Shown: positions 1 to 11,635 of the stretch, piece by piece
Numbering within the stretch: the first letter of the stretch is position 1
Layout of the letters: each line of letters opens with the position of its first letter
Assembly: GCF_003254395.2 (NCBI RefSeq)
Contig: NC_037644.1
Coordinates: 1,357,001 to 1,421,000, forward strand
From: Apis mellifera
Lineage: Eukaryota > Arthropoda > Insecta > Hymenoptera > Apidae
Length of the DNA stretch: 64,000 bases
Reading direction: 5' to 3'
The notes under the pieces: model-generated
Seen by the model: the letters and a program-made list of their open reading frames with translations, nothing else
Told to the model about the DNA's origin: nothing
Databases searched by the model: none
Translations under genes and position numbers: made by a program

Positions 1-53
1 GAAATATTATAATGTATTTCTTAAAATTAAAAATTTAAAAATTTTAATTTTAG

Positions 54-3000
54 ACATACAGAGATTTTCATGCTGACATTTATCCAGATACAATAGGATG
101 CGTTGCACAAAATAACGCAGCAGCCTGGATTAAAGGACATAATATGTCTGTTCCTAAAATATCTTTAGATCCTGCTAAGAGAAATAAGGGGGAGGAATCC
201 ATTACTGTAAGTAAATACTTCTGTGTTTTTTTAGCATCTTTAAAAAATGTAAAAAATTTAAAATGTATAAAATATAGTAGAATTTTTTCTAATAAATATA
301 GAAAAATATTGATTAATTTTATTAAAACTTATAATTTTTTATGATGTGATGTTATTAAATTGCACGCTTATCATCATCATTTCATTTTATTCTTTTTGCT
401 ATTGCGTTTGCCAGTTTGAAATAAATTTTTAAAGGTATTTTTCTTTCTACTTTTGTGCTGTGTGATGTTCTATTTATGTTTAATTTTTATTATAGATTAA
501 TATTAAATAAATATTAGCAATGTATCAGATAATGTAATTAATTAATGCAAACTTGATAAATGTACAATTCAAATTTATAAATTATTGTTTTCTGATACTT
601 TGCTAATTGTATATTTATGTACATAAGTACATAACAAAGTAATATAGAAGTAGAACATAATTTAAATATTTTTATTATTTATATTTAGAAACTTCTTTAT
701 GCATTTTCTTTTGGCTGATAATGTACGTTTCATTTTGCATTATTTAATTTCATTTCCTCATGCTCTGTGTATATTTTTTCACGTTTCAGATATCCAATGT
801 ATGTTTTATAGTTTATACATTAGCACCATTCAAAGTGTTATTCCTGGCACGTGTAATTTAAATGGCAATTGATGTTCTGTAGCTTATTATATCAGCGTAA
901 GTAATCTTAAGTATGCGCGTAACATAGCTCTTGTGTTTTTAAGCAAATGCTTCAATATATTCTTTCTTTTTGTACATATTTGAATTTTTGAATCTTTTTG
1001 TTATGCATAGATGTAAAAAGAAAGTAGGAAGTTTGATATAAAAAAAAATTATAAAAATATCGTGTTTTTGTTGTTTTTTATATATTTTCTACAATTGCAA
1101 TGTGTAGATAATGCACATTTGCAATGTTTGTAGAAATTTTATAGCATTAATGTAAAATAAAAGTTTTGAAAGTGGAATTTATTGATAAAAACAGTTTGTA
1201 CCATTAAGGAATTTACCATACTCTTAGGTACATAAAGGAAACTTAGCAATACTCAAAGAAAATGAACGAGAAATAAAAATAGAGCAGAAACAATTGAAAT
1301 CCATAACTATTGCTGCATCAAAAGTTTATACAAAGATGCAAGAAGGGAATGACAAAGAATCACTATCTGAGGATGATATTGAAAAATTAGAAGATCCAAA
1401 AAAAATAGAAATTGAAGACGATAAAAATAAAGTGCAGAATGGAGGTCAAATGATTCCACCAAAACCTTTGCCAAGGTCATCAAGAACTAATAGCATTTCT
1501 GAAGATGAACCGAAGCCAGTCGCACGTCCTCGAACATCGCCAAATATGGGCTCAGTAGTTACATCCGTGAATCCTAATGCGATTGGGGGATATAAGGTTG
1601 TAATCTGGTATAAAAAAAAATAATAGCGTTATGAACAGAATTTTATTTAAAAAAAAATGTTCTACTTCTGTATGCTTAATAATATTCTTCTTCACTATTT
1701 CATTTTTCTCATTACAATTATAATATCATCATAAATAATATATCATGAGATTTTCATTTAAAAAAGAAAAAACTTAATTTTTTTTTCATTTTTTTAGCCT
1801 CGACTTGGACCAAAACCATTTCAAGCAAAATCAGGTAGTCAAGAATTTTCTTTTGACAAGATTTTTTCGGTTCCTATTGCTCCAAATAATGATACAAATG
1901 GTTATCAAAACGATTTAAATAATCAAATAGAGAATAATATTGAACCAGAGAAATCACCATCATTTAATAATGAACGCATCAAAGAAACGGAAAATGGAAA
2001 AAGTGATTCCAGTTCTTTGGAAGAAGATGCAAATTCAAGTGATTCTGGTTACAAACCAAAAACACCAAGTACTGCAGAAAGACGCAAAGTTTTTGAAATA
2101 AAGAATAAAGATGAATCGCCTGAAAATGAAGAATTAGGAAATTTCGAACGAGGCAATACAAACAGAAATTCTATTGCTGAAAGAAGAAGACTTTACGAAA
2201 GTCGTTCTGTATCTGTAACTGATGGAAATTTAGCAGAGAAGGCAATGGGTTCGCCAACAATGTTGAGACGTAGAGATTCCTTTAAAACCAAAAGTGAGGT
2301 GATTAAAGAAGATGAAGTTAAAAAAGTTATTTCAATGTTGCGCCAACAAAGTATGGATCCGCGATTGGAGAAAGTGGATAATTCTGTAACGCCAACGCCA
2401 AAGAGAACGTCAACTGTATTTGGTAAGAAAAATATAAAAATTTTTATGAAATATACTTAGTATTTCAATTCTTTATTTAAATTCTAATAAAGTTTAAATT
2501 CAATTTTATTTTATTATTTAACTATACTTATCACTTAATATTCTGACTTTGTCATATTATTCTTCATACTTTATTCTTTCTTCTTATTAAAAATTCAAAA
2601 TTATTATTTATTACAAAAATTATAGTATAATCACTATAGTATATATTGCTGTATTAATTATATTTATTATATATAGGTAGAGTATCAAAATTTCGCCATT
2701 TAAAAGGTACACCTGGTCACAAATCTACTCATATTGAAAATATAAGAAATATTAGTCGTCAAATATCTGGAGAATGTGATGGTTTTCATGGTAATTTATA
2801 TAAAATATTTATATATATTTATATATATATATATATATATTTATACATTTATTTTTAAATTGAATTAACATATGATTACAGCTAATTCTGATCGCGTTGC
2901 GGTACCGCTTAGTGGACCAGGTGGCAAAATAGCAGTTTTAGAATTAAAAAAAACTGGAAGATTACCAGATGGTGTAATGCCAGCATTAGTGCATGGTGCC

Positions 3001-4867
3001 ACTGTAATGGATTTTCAATGGAATCCATTTGATAATCAACGATTAGCTGTTGGTAAAGAAACTATTAATATTATTAAATTATGATATTTTATAATAAAAA
3101 CATTTATTAAATGATATCTATTATTATTGCTTATAATAGCATGTGATGATGGAATGATTCGGTTATGGGAAATACCAGAATCCGGATTATCAGAACCAAC
3201 AAACGAACCAAAATATATCATAAAGGCTCATACTGATAAAATATATTTAATTAAATTTCATCCACTAGCATCAGATGTTCTTGCATCAGCATCTTATGAT
3301 ATGACTGTGAAAATTTGGGATTTGACGCTTTTGTCATCTTGTGATACAGCAGTTGCGAAAATAACACTAATGTGTCATACCGATCAAATTTTTAGTCTTG
3401 CATGGTCACCATGTGGTCAATATCTTGCAAGTACATGTAAAGATGGGAAATTACGAATTTACAAACCAAGATCTAACGATGTACCAGTTAAAACTGGAAA
3501 AGGACCTGTTGGTACTAGAGGTGCACGAGTTATATGGGCATTGAAAGGACAATTTCTTGTTGTATTAGGTTTTGACAAGTATATACAGCATTAAGTACTT
3601 ATAAAATTTTTTAGAATTATTAAACAATAATTTTTTACTATCTATATTTTTTTTTTTTAGAGTTTCAGAAAGACAAATATATGTTTTTAAAACGGACAAT
3701 CTTAATACACCATTGACAACAGTTGGATTAGATGTGTCACCTGCAATTTTAATGCCATATTATGACGAAGACAGTTCCACACTTTTTTTAACAGGACGTG
3801 TAAGAATATCATTTCTTATTAAATTATTTGAAATAACAAAAAATGTTTTTTCTTAAAAAATATATTTACAGGGTGATTCTACAATATACGCTTTTGAAGT
3901 AACAGAAGAACCTCCATATTGTTGTCCACTTAGTCATCATCGATGTAGTACTTTGCATCAAGGTTTATCGTTTCTTCCTAAAAATAAATGCGATGTTGCT
4001 AGTGTAGAATTTGCATCAGCATTAAGATTAACAAATAATACAATAGAACCTTTGAGTTTTACTGTTCCGCGTATAAAGGTAAATTTGATACAGAGTTAAA
4101 ACTTAAAAAAAAAAAAATTAATTAATTTTAACTATCTTTCAGAGTGAACTTTTCCAAGATGATTTATTTCCACCAACTAAAATTACATGGAAATCAACTA
4201 TGACTGCTACTGAATGGTTTAATGGTGCTAACAAACAAGCATTTAGAATAAGTCTAAAACCACCTGGAATGGACAACTGTAAGTAAAAATTATAAAATAA
4301 TTTTTTTTTTTTAATATTGTAAGTATTTATATTTTATGTATAGTAACTGAAAATCAAGGCCAAGGAATAGTTACAGCACCTATTGTAAAGCAACAATCAA
4401 CAACACCATTTTCTGTATCTGCTCAATCTTTCAATAGACTAGGATGGAATCCTGATGTGAAAGCTAAACAAGAAGAGGTATTTAAAAATAATTCAGTATA
4501 AATGAAATGCATATAGTATTATTAAAATCTATCTATAATATTCTATATTCTAATTTCATCTATAATATTGTTATTAAATATAAAAATCTTATTTGCAAAT
4601 AATTATCGTTTATTTTTTAATAATTGCAAATAAAAAAATTATTAGAAGAAAAATTTGTGTTAATATGTATGTGATAGATCCAAAAAACTATGAGTAACTT
4701 TGTGGGTGATGTAATACAGTGTTCCTTGGAACAAGATCACATGGAAGGTGTAGAGGAACATGAATGGGTGGGTAAATAAAATAATTTTTATAAATAATTT
4801 CAAACATATATAATTTTTATATATTGATATACTTATGATTTAATTATTTTAATTACAGGATGAGTGA
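54..4867 (+). CDS. pod1: Coronin-7 / pod1, 3' part (5' end outside window)
   Basis: Actin-binding tandem WD-repeat protein of the coronin-7 type (Drosophila pod1), which links actin and microtubules and acts at the cell cortex and Golgi. Visible exons: 54-206, 1228-1596, 1798-2422, 2677-2790, 2882-3052, 3140-3578, 3661-3799, 3872-4078, 4143-4278, 4344-4477, 4678-4767 and 4859-4867. All join in one frame. The first exon encodes the end of the first coronin unit (YRDFHADIYPDT). Then comes a Ser/Pro/Glu-rich linker with PKPLPR and PKPVARPR. The second coronin unit starts at SKFRHLKGTPGHK and has WD repeats such as RLWEIPE and VKIWDLT. The protein ends in a short acidic tail with tryptophan, EHEWDE, whose last two residues and stop lie in a 9-nt coding exon. 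The family identity is clear. The start codon and first propeller lie upstream of the window. Confidence 0.9.
207..1227 (+). other. pod1 intron, about 1 kb
   Basis: This non-coding stretch lies between a GTAAGT donor after position 206 and a CTTAG acceptor before 1228. It is AT-rich, and I see no conserved gene or RNA in it. The short open frame that reads through the donor from the previous exon is intron read-through. Confidence 0.7.
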
Positions 4868-7800
4868 AAATTGGTACCGATAGGTAAATAATCATATAAA
4901 AATAAAAGGTAAGATGAAATAAATTTAAATATAGCTGTTTGAAACATAACTTATTTGTAAGTTAAAAATCATAATATAAGCAAAAATATTTCAATAATTA
5001 ATATCATACATGTTGAGAGATATTTATAATTGCAATAATAGTTTCCAAAAAATTTTTTCTTTTTTTATTTCCTTTTTTAGTATTGGATTTATCATATAAA
5101 TTTAATTTAAAAAATATAAGGGATTGAATATTAAAATATTTTTAACTTTGTTAATATTATTTTTTAAATCTTATAACTCAGTAAAAATTCTTGTAAAAAA
5201 TTTGTAATTCTTTTTATAAATAATTTCTATTAATTGTCATTTTATAATTTTAATATTAAAGATAAATGCATAAAATGAATATTATATGAATACATTAAAA
5301 ATTTAGATTTATAATTATTCATCAAAATTTATCAGAATTTGACAAAGTTTTAATTATTTTTACGATTTTGAAATCATCAATAATTATCTCAATTATCTCA
5401 AAGTATATTTTTGTGAAAATGTGTGAAAATGAATCTACTGAATAATTTTTTTTTATTTTTAAAATTTAAAAATATACTATTTATAAATTTTCTGGAAATA
5501 TAGAAAAGTTCAGTGTATTAATTAGAAACAAGTATTGCCTAATGCATAAATAAATTTTTAATTTCCTTCACAAATTATTTTTAATAATTTTTTATAACAG
5601 ACATACAAAATCATATTTGTTAAAATCAAAATCAAAATTTGAATAAATATTGTTTGAAAAATTTAATATTTCTAAACAATTATAAATTAATATTATTCAA
5701 TAAGCACTGTTCTTTTCTTTTGTTAAATAAAAATATACAATAAAAATATAACAATACGTAATAATTCATAAAATAATTAGTTTTGAAAAAATTATATATG
5801 ATTTATATAATATAAATGTACCGTATCTTTTTTTATTTAATATTATGAATGATATTCTTAGTACATATGCTACTATAATGTAATCATCATACGTGTGATA
5901 TTAGCGAACGATACTTTTTTTCATGAATCGAAGGTCAAAAATTTTTACAGAATATCATAATACACACACGCACAAAGATAAATAATAGAAAAATTACATA
6001 TTAGTAAATCATCATTTAAGTAAATTAATACTTACTTAATTAATACTTATATAGCAAAATATATAGTCGGTAATAACAAATTATTCAATGATTCTATTGA
6101 ATATAACTAATAAATTAATTTTTATATACTTTCAATTTCAACAAAATATTTGTAAAAAAAAAAAAAAGATCACGATCAAAGATTCGAAATGTATTGTACT
6201 TGAAAACAATTTTCCAATTCATTATGCATACATGATTGAAACGTAAAAGCGTAAATTCCATATTTAAGTAGTAGTCAAAAAAAAAAATTTTAGATTATAA
6301 AAAGTGTAAAAATGCCTATTTTCTCTATATAATATATACTGACTTTGTATTTTTTAATAGTTTAATATTAAATAATAAATTAAGAAAATAAATAAAATAA
6401 TTTATCATTTTTATAAAATATATTCGTTTACAATTTTAAATATATTCTACTCCATTAAATAAACCATTTTTTATCTCACTAGAATGATATAATCATCTTT
6501 AATGATAGTTTCTCATAACTAGAAAAAATATAATAGCGTTCCTATTCGTGTGATTGAAACTTTTATATAAACAATTTTGTATAAATAAAAATAAAGATAA
6601 AGATCCCTCCATTTGTAATAATTTTTAAATATGTCTACAAGCAAACATGGAATTTACGCTTCCATGTAATCACGCACATTTTATACCTTTATATTAATTT
6701 TATATTACCGAACATCGATAATTTAATAATCATATATAAAAAAAAATAAATCTGATGGTGCTGTGTTATTTCGAGAAATTTTAGTCTATAGTTGTCATAA
6801 ATACAATAATGAAATTGACAAAAAATATGATTATTATTTGCTCAATGATTTAAAAACAAATAACATTCCAATTTTATATTTTATTACATAAGAATAAATT
6901 ATAAATAAAATTATCACTCACAAGAAATTGAAGGTGCCAAAAGTTCATACAACAATTAAAAGAAAGAAAAAAATACTTGAATTAAGTTCTTTATATAATA
7001 AACTAAATATATTAAGCATTTAAAAAAAATATATTTTTCTCTGCATTTCTTACATATGAATTACACATATATTTATACCATTAGAAATATAATGTTTTCT
7101 TTCGTAGATCAAAAATAACAATAAAACTTTTATAAACATCGAAATGAAAAAAAAGTGAAGAAAAACAAAATAATACTTTGCTGAAAAAAAATATATAACT
7201 ACTAATCGTCCGCAATTCACATTTGTATGTTAAATAATTATAAATATTCAAATATTCTAAAACTAAGAAACGTCATTGTTGCATATTTTATTAACCATAT
7301 TTTTTTTACTATTATATTTTTTAAACTATTATACTTTATATATTTGATAAATAAATTAGAATATATATACGATTAAATTAGAATATATATAGAAAAATTA
7401 TGTAAAAACAATGTCTCAAAAAATTATTTTTAAAAATTTTTTAAATTTCTAAATTTTTTTATAATATTTTAAAATAAAATAATAGATGTAATAAAATTAT
7501 AATAAATGGATAAAATTATCATAAAACATTGTTAATTTTGATAATTGTTCAATAATTAATATAAGTTTACATTAATTGCAATTTAAGGATCTTATTCTAA
7601 AAAATTATTTTGATTGCAACAGGAAGTTTCTTGGTAATATTGCGCTATGACTGATTGCTAAGTAATTTTATCATGTAGTAATATACCTTTGTATCGACCT
7701 TATACCTCTTATATGTATTTCACTTATAAAATCTTTTTATCAAATATATGTATCTCATGTGTTTTTAAATTTACCTTCATATTATTTGTGATTTAATTTT

Positions 7801-7970
7801 AAAATAAAAAATTATGAATATTTATAATTTATAAAAATTATTAATACAATTCCATTGAACAGTACAATTTATAAAAGTAATTTGTTTTTTCTGCTAATGA
7901 AAAATGTAACAAAGAAATAATTCACATATAAATGAAAATTTTATAAACAATGAATTTTTATTTGTGCAAA
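4868..7970. other. Convergent intergenic region, pod1 / UFM1
   Basis: This region holds the 3' UTRs of two tail-to-tail genes and very AT-rich spacer. I see no ORF of coding character, no RNA gene and no recognisable transposon. AATAAA-type signals are too frequent by chance here to place polyadenylation sites. Confidence 0.6.
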
Positions 7971-9718
7971 TTATCTACCATATCCAACTCGATCTCTAGG
8001 AATTAATCTCAATTCAGATCCATGTTTAAGAAAAACGTTTCCTGAAATTAATTATTAATATAATTATTAATATAATTGGTTATCAATATTTGAAACATTT
8101 CCTATATTTTTCTATAATATAAAAAATTTACCTGCTGTTTGTTGTGGATTGATACCTATTCCATCATCTGTGATTATTGCAGATGTTGATGGAGATACTT
8201 TGAATTCTTCTGCAGCAAATTTTAAAACAGCAGTAAACGGAGTGTTATCTGGTACACTAAGTCTGCAATTATAAATATATAATATATAATTTTATATAAT
8301 CTTTAAAAATCTAATTTAATTTAGAAATTAAATTAAATATTGATTTAAAAAATGAGAGTTTATATAAATAATAAATAAAATAATAAAATAAATAGAAAAT
8401 AATTAATGTAATTAATTTTATATGAACTCTCATTTTTTTTTAATGATTGTACAAAGATTATGCTATTACCATCCAATATCTTTTTCAATTTTTTGCCATA
8501 TTGTACCATTGGGATGTGTTTTTACTAATTTCATTCTGTTGTATATTATGTCTGAAATTTCTGTAGGACCATGTAATAATATTTCTACTATTTTGACAAG
8601 ATGTTCGTATTTAAATTCATAATTCGATATCCAATGATTTTCAATTTGTTTCATATGACGTGCAAAATAAAATATACTATCAAGAAAATTTGTATAAAGC
8701 TCTGGATTTGTTTGCATAAAATTCCAAAGTAATGTTTGTTTTATATTTATAAAAATTAAGCAAAGATTTGCATCATTTTGAATAAGCTTGTTTGATAATA
8801 GTTGAACTATTATTTGTTTAATTTTATTGTTATTATCTAAGTTACCAGCAAATTTAATTAATTTTGAATAAAAACCATCATCAAACATTTTATGAATACA
8901 TTGTAAAACTTCATATTCATTACTATTGCCAATTAAAAATTCCCAAGACATAATTAAAGCTTCATCTTGTACATTTGAAGCAGAGATATCCAATTTTTCA
9001 AAAGATTCTATAATTATATTTGTACATATTCCATTAATTAATATATGTTTAAGAAAATTATTGAATCTATCAATGCCACAATATTCAATGTATAATTTTA
9101 AAAATTCATCTATAATATCAGTTGAAATATTAGTATCTTTCAAATATATTTCTAATAATTTATCACAGGCATATTTCAATTCAGAACATTTATATAAATT
9201 TGATCTATCTTCTTTCAACCAATGACTCTGAAGATTATTATCAAGTACATTTTCTTTGCCTATTTCATATGCTTTAGCAATTGTAATTTCAATAAATTGA
9301 GCACATTGGAAAATTTTGGTAACATTTTCAGTGTTTATTTCTTCGCAAACATTTGGATTCTCTATGAATACAAGAAACGCATTAAACATTTTCAATATTT
9401 CGAGGAAATCATGCTCTGACATGTTCATATTATTTTATGTAAACATAAAATATGTTTTAAAATTTTAATGAAATAATAAATCACATCATAAACTTACACT
9501 TTAAAAGGAAGTTTCGGATCAGATGTCAGAGTTATTTTAAAAGTAACTTTAGACCTGCAACAAATTAAAATTCTCATTATTAGTTATCAAATTGAATAAT
9601 TTTTATAAAAACATATGTTTATAGAAAACTGTATACACATTTTAAAATCATGGTTTGTCTATAATCTTTTTTTATGTTATCTTTTTGAAGATTTTTTAAA
9701 TCAGAATACGTACGCCAT
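7971..9718 (-). CDS. Ufm1: Ubiquitin-fold modifier 1 (UFM1)
   Basis: Small ubiquitin-like protein that is conjugated to targets by UBA5, UFC1 and UFL1, mainly at the ER membrane on ribosomes. Four exons on the minus strand: 9714-9718, 9498-9554, 8132-8262 and 7971-8041. They give 264 nt and 87 residues, against about 85 in other animals. Landmarks are SKVTFKITLTSDPKLPFKV in exon 2, a central TSAIITDDGIGINPQQTAG, and FLKHGSELR near the end. The protein ends VGYGR. UFM1 is made as a precursor in which residues after the exposed glycine are removed, so the final YGR or R tail fits. The start is inferred: exon 1 would supply only ATGGC before a GTACGT donor, giving M-A-S-K-V. Intron 2 contains another gene on the same strand. 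Confidence 0.92.
8466..9428 (-). CDS. Intronless 320-aa helical protein of unknown function, nested in UFM1 intron 2
   Basis: A single uninterrupted ORF of 320 codons lies wholly inside the UFM1 intron 8263-9497 and on the same strand. An in-frame TAA sits nine bases upstream of the ATG at 9428, so the ORF is complete. A second in-frame ATG follows two codons later. The protein is rich in Leu, Ile, Asn, Glu and Lys and reads as a run of amphipathic helices with no signal peptide or membrane segment. There are scattered cysteines but no zinc-finger spacing. The C-terminus is Trp-containing (IWQKIEKDIGW). An ORF this long is unlikely by chance in such AT-rich DNA. I do not recognise the family. 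An ARM/HEAT-like helical repeat fold is possible but unproven. Confidence 0.75.
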   Translation of the reverse strand: MNMSEHDFLEILKMFNAFLVFIENPNVCEEINTENVTKIFQCAQFIEITIAKAYEIGKENVLDNNLQSHWLKEDRSNLYKCSELKYACDKLLEIYLKDTNISTDIIDEFLKLYIEYCGIDRFNNFLKHILINGICTNIIIESFEKLDISASNVQDEALIMSWEFLIGNSNEYEVLQCIHKMFDDGFYSKLIKFAGNLDNNNKIKQIIVQLLSNKLIQNDANLCLIFINIKQTLLWNFMQTNPELYTNFLDSIFYFARHMKQIENHWISNYEFKYEHLVKIVEILLHGPTEISDIIYNRMKLVKTHPNGTIWQKIEKDIGW

Positions 9719-11635
9719 AATTATATTTATCGATAATTATCAAATAGTATTTTATCAAAAAGTGGATTATTCATATATATATTTCACTTTGAAAAAAACA
9801 TTAACCTCAATCAGACGTTGAGCATTTTCTACTATGCAATATAAGATATTCAATTCAATCAGAATTGCCAGCATGCAGAACAAAATAGTTGGTAACGTAT
9901 AAAATAAAAAAGTAAGAGAGCAATATATATATCATTATATTATATGATTTCGATAAAGAAATCATTATAATATAATAAATCTCATCTTATAATCACATAA
10001 TTTTATTTGGAATTTTATTAAAAGCTTTTCATCTCTTAACAAGGGATTTTTTTTTCTTTCACCATCTTCGTGATTTCATTATAGGCATTTCATCTATATT
10101 ATCTATATTATCTCTAATATTTAACTCATTAAAAACGCCATTACTGAGTTATAAGTCATAATTATTTTTCTTTTCTCCTACTACTTTTCTTTTAAATTTT
10201 TCAAATTTTATAAAAAAAATATACTAATCATATATATAATATAGTATATGATATAATACTGCTATTCTCCTTTTTTTACATCACTGTCGACCATTTTGTC
10301 TCGTATACTGGCAAGTCTAACAACTCTGCATTTAACATTTTACATGAAATAAGCGGCATATAATATACGTGTGTATAATACGCATATGTAAAAATTAGAT
10401 ATTATTATACCATTTTCTTAAGTTTATTAAAAAAAAATATTTAAAAATCTTATTATTTAAATAAATAACTAATAATTAAAATAATTATAATTTATTTTAT
10501 TAAAATTTAAAAACTGTATTACACTGTATTACTGTATTTATAACAACTGTATTTATAAAAAAAATCAACCATTATATTTTAGTCAAAAATTCTCTCATTT
10601 CTATATTATTATATTTTAATACAAAATATATTATATAATATTTATAAATAAATATTTCATATATTTTAATAAATTTTTTTAATAATGAATTTGAAAAAAT
10701 TTTAATAAATATAATGAAACGAAGTATTCAAAAAAAAATTAAGAATTAATTTAAAAATATAATGAATTCAATTCAATTTTTTAATATATTTGATCTTATT
10801 AATCATAATTTTAATAATTAAATAGTGAAAATTGAAAAATATAAAAATTTTTATAATCAAGATATTTAAATGCATTAAAAATATTCTTTAAAACTATTCG
10901 ATTAAAAATATTATACCTTACATGCCTATGTTCATTATGATAATATATAATTTTTGCAATTTATGATGTATATCATGTAATTCAATTTGCATACTTTATA
11001 TATATATTTTTTATATATATATGTGAAAGATACAATTTTTATTATATATATACATATATATATAATTTCTTTTTAAATATTTTCAATTAAAATATTTTTT
11101 GCTCTTATTCTATTTAATAAATTAATACATTATTGTGACTAGTGAACAATTAAAAACATACTATAATGAGTACAATTTACATACGTTAAATATTTGATTA
11201 TAATAATTATATGAAAAAATAGAATTAATCAATGTCAATTAATAGTTATCTTTATTGTTGTGTTTTTTATCAACCAAATAAAAAGTTTTCCATGATCAAA
11301 TTTTTGAGATCGCCACGTTACGGCTTATCGCTTCGTAAGTAGTATGATTGTGCCGTTAATATTGCATTAGTGTGTTCTCCATAGTTTCGGTGCATTAATT
11401 TATATCTACGATACAATGCAATAGATAGTAGCGCGTAGAATGTGTTTTAATAAGTTACACATTTATAAAATCTGAGAAAAGTTAATTCTTTTCATATGAT
11501 TTAAACAATATAAGAGTAAAAAACGAATTATAAAGGTTAGATACAATTATTAAAGAAGAACAAACCGCAAAGTTTCATGCAACTTTGATAAATTAGCTCT
11601 CAAGCTTATATACAGAGAATATAGCCAAGTGCAAA
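9719..11635. other. Divergent region between UFM1 and ZRANB2
   Basis: This 1.9-kb region holds the promoters and 5' UTRs of two head-to-head genes. The part just upstream of ZRANB2, about 11310-11635, is less AT-biased and likely contains its promoter and leader. Several (TA)n runs lie at 10980-11070. I see no further gene. Confidence 0.5.
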
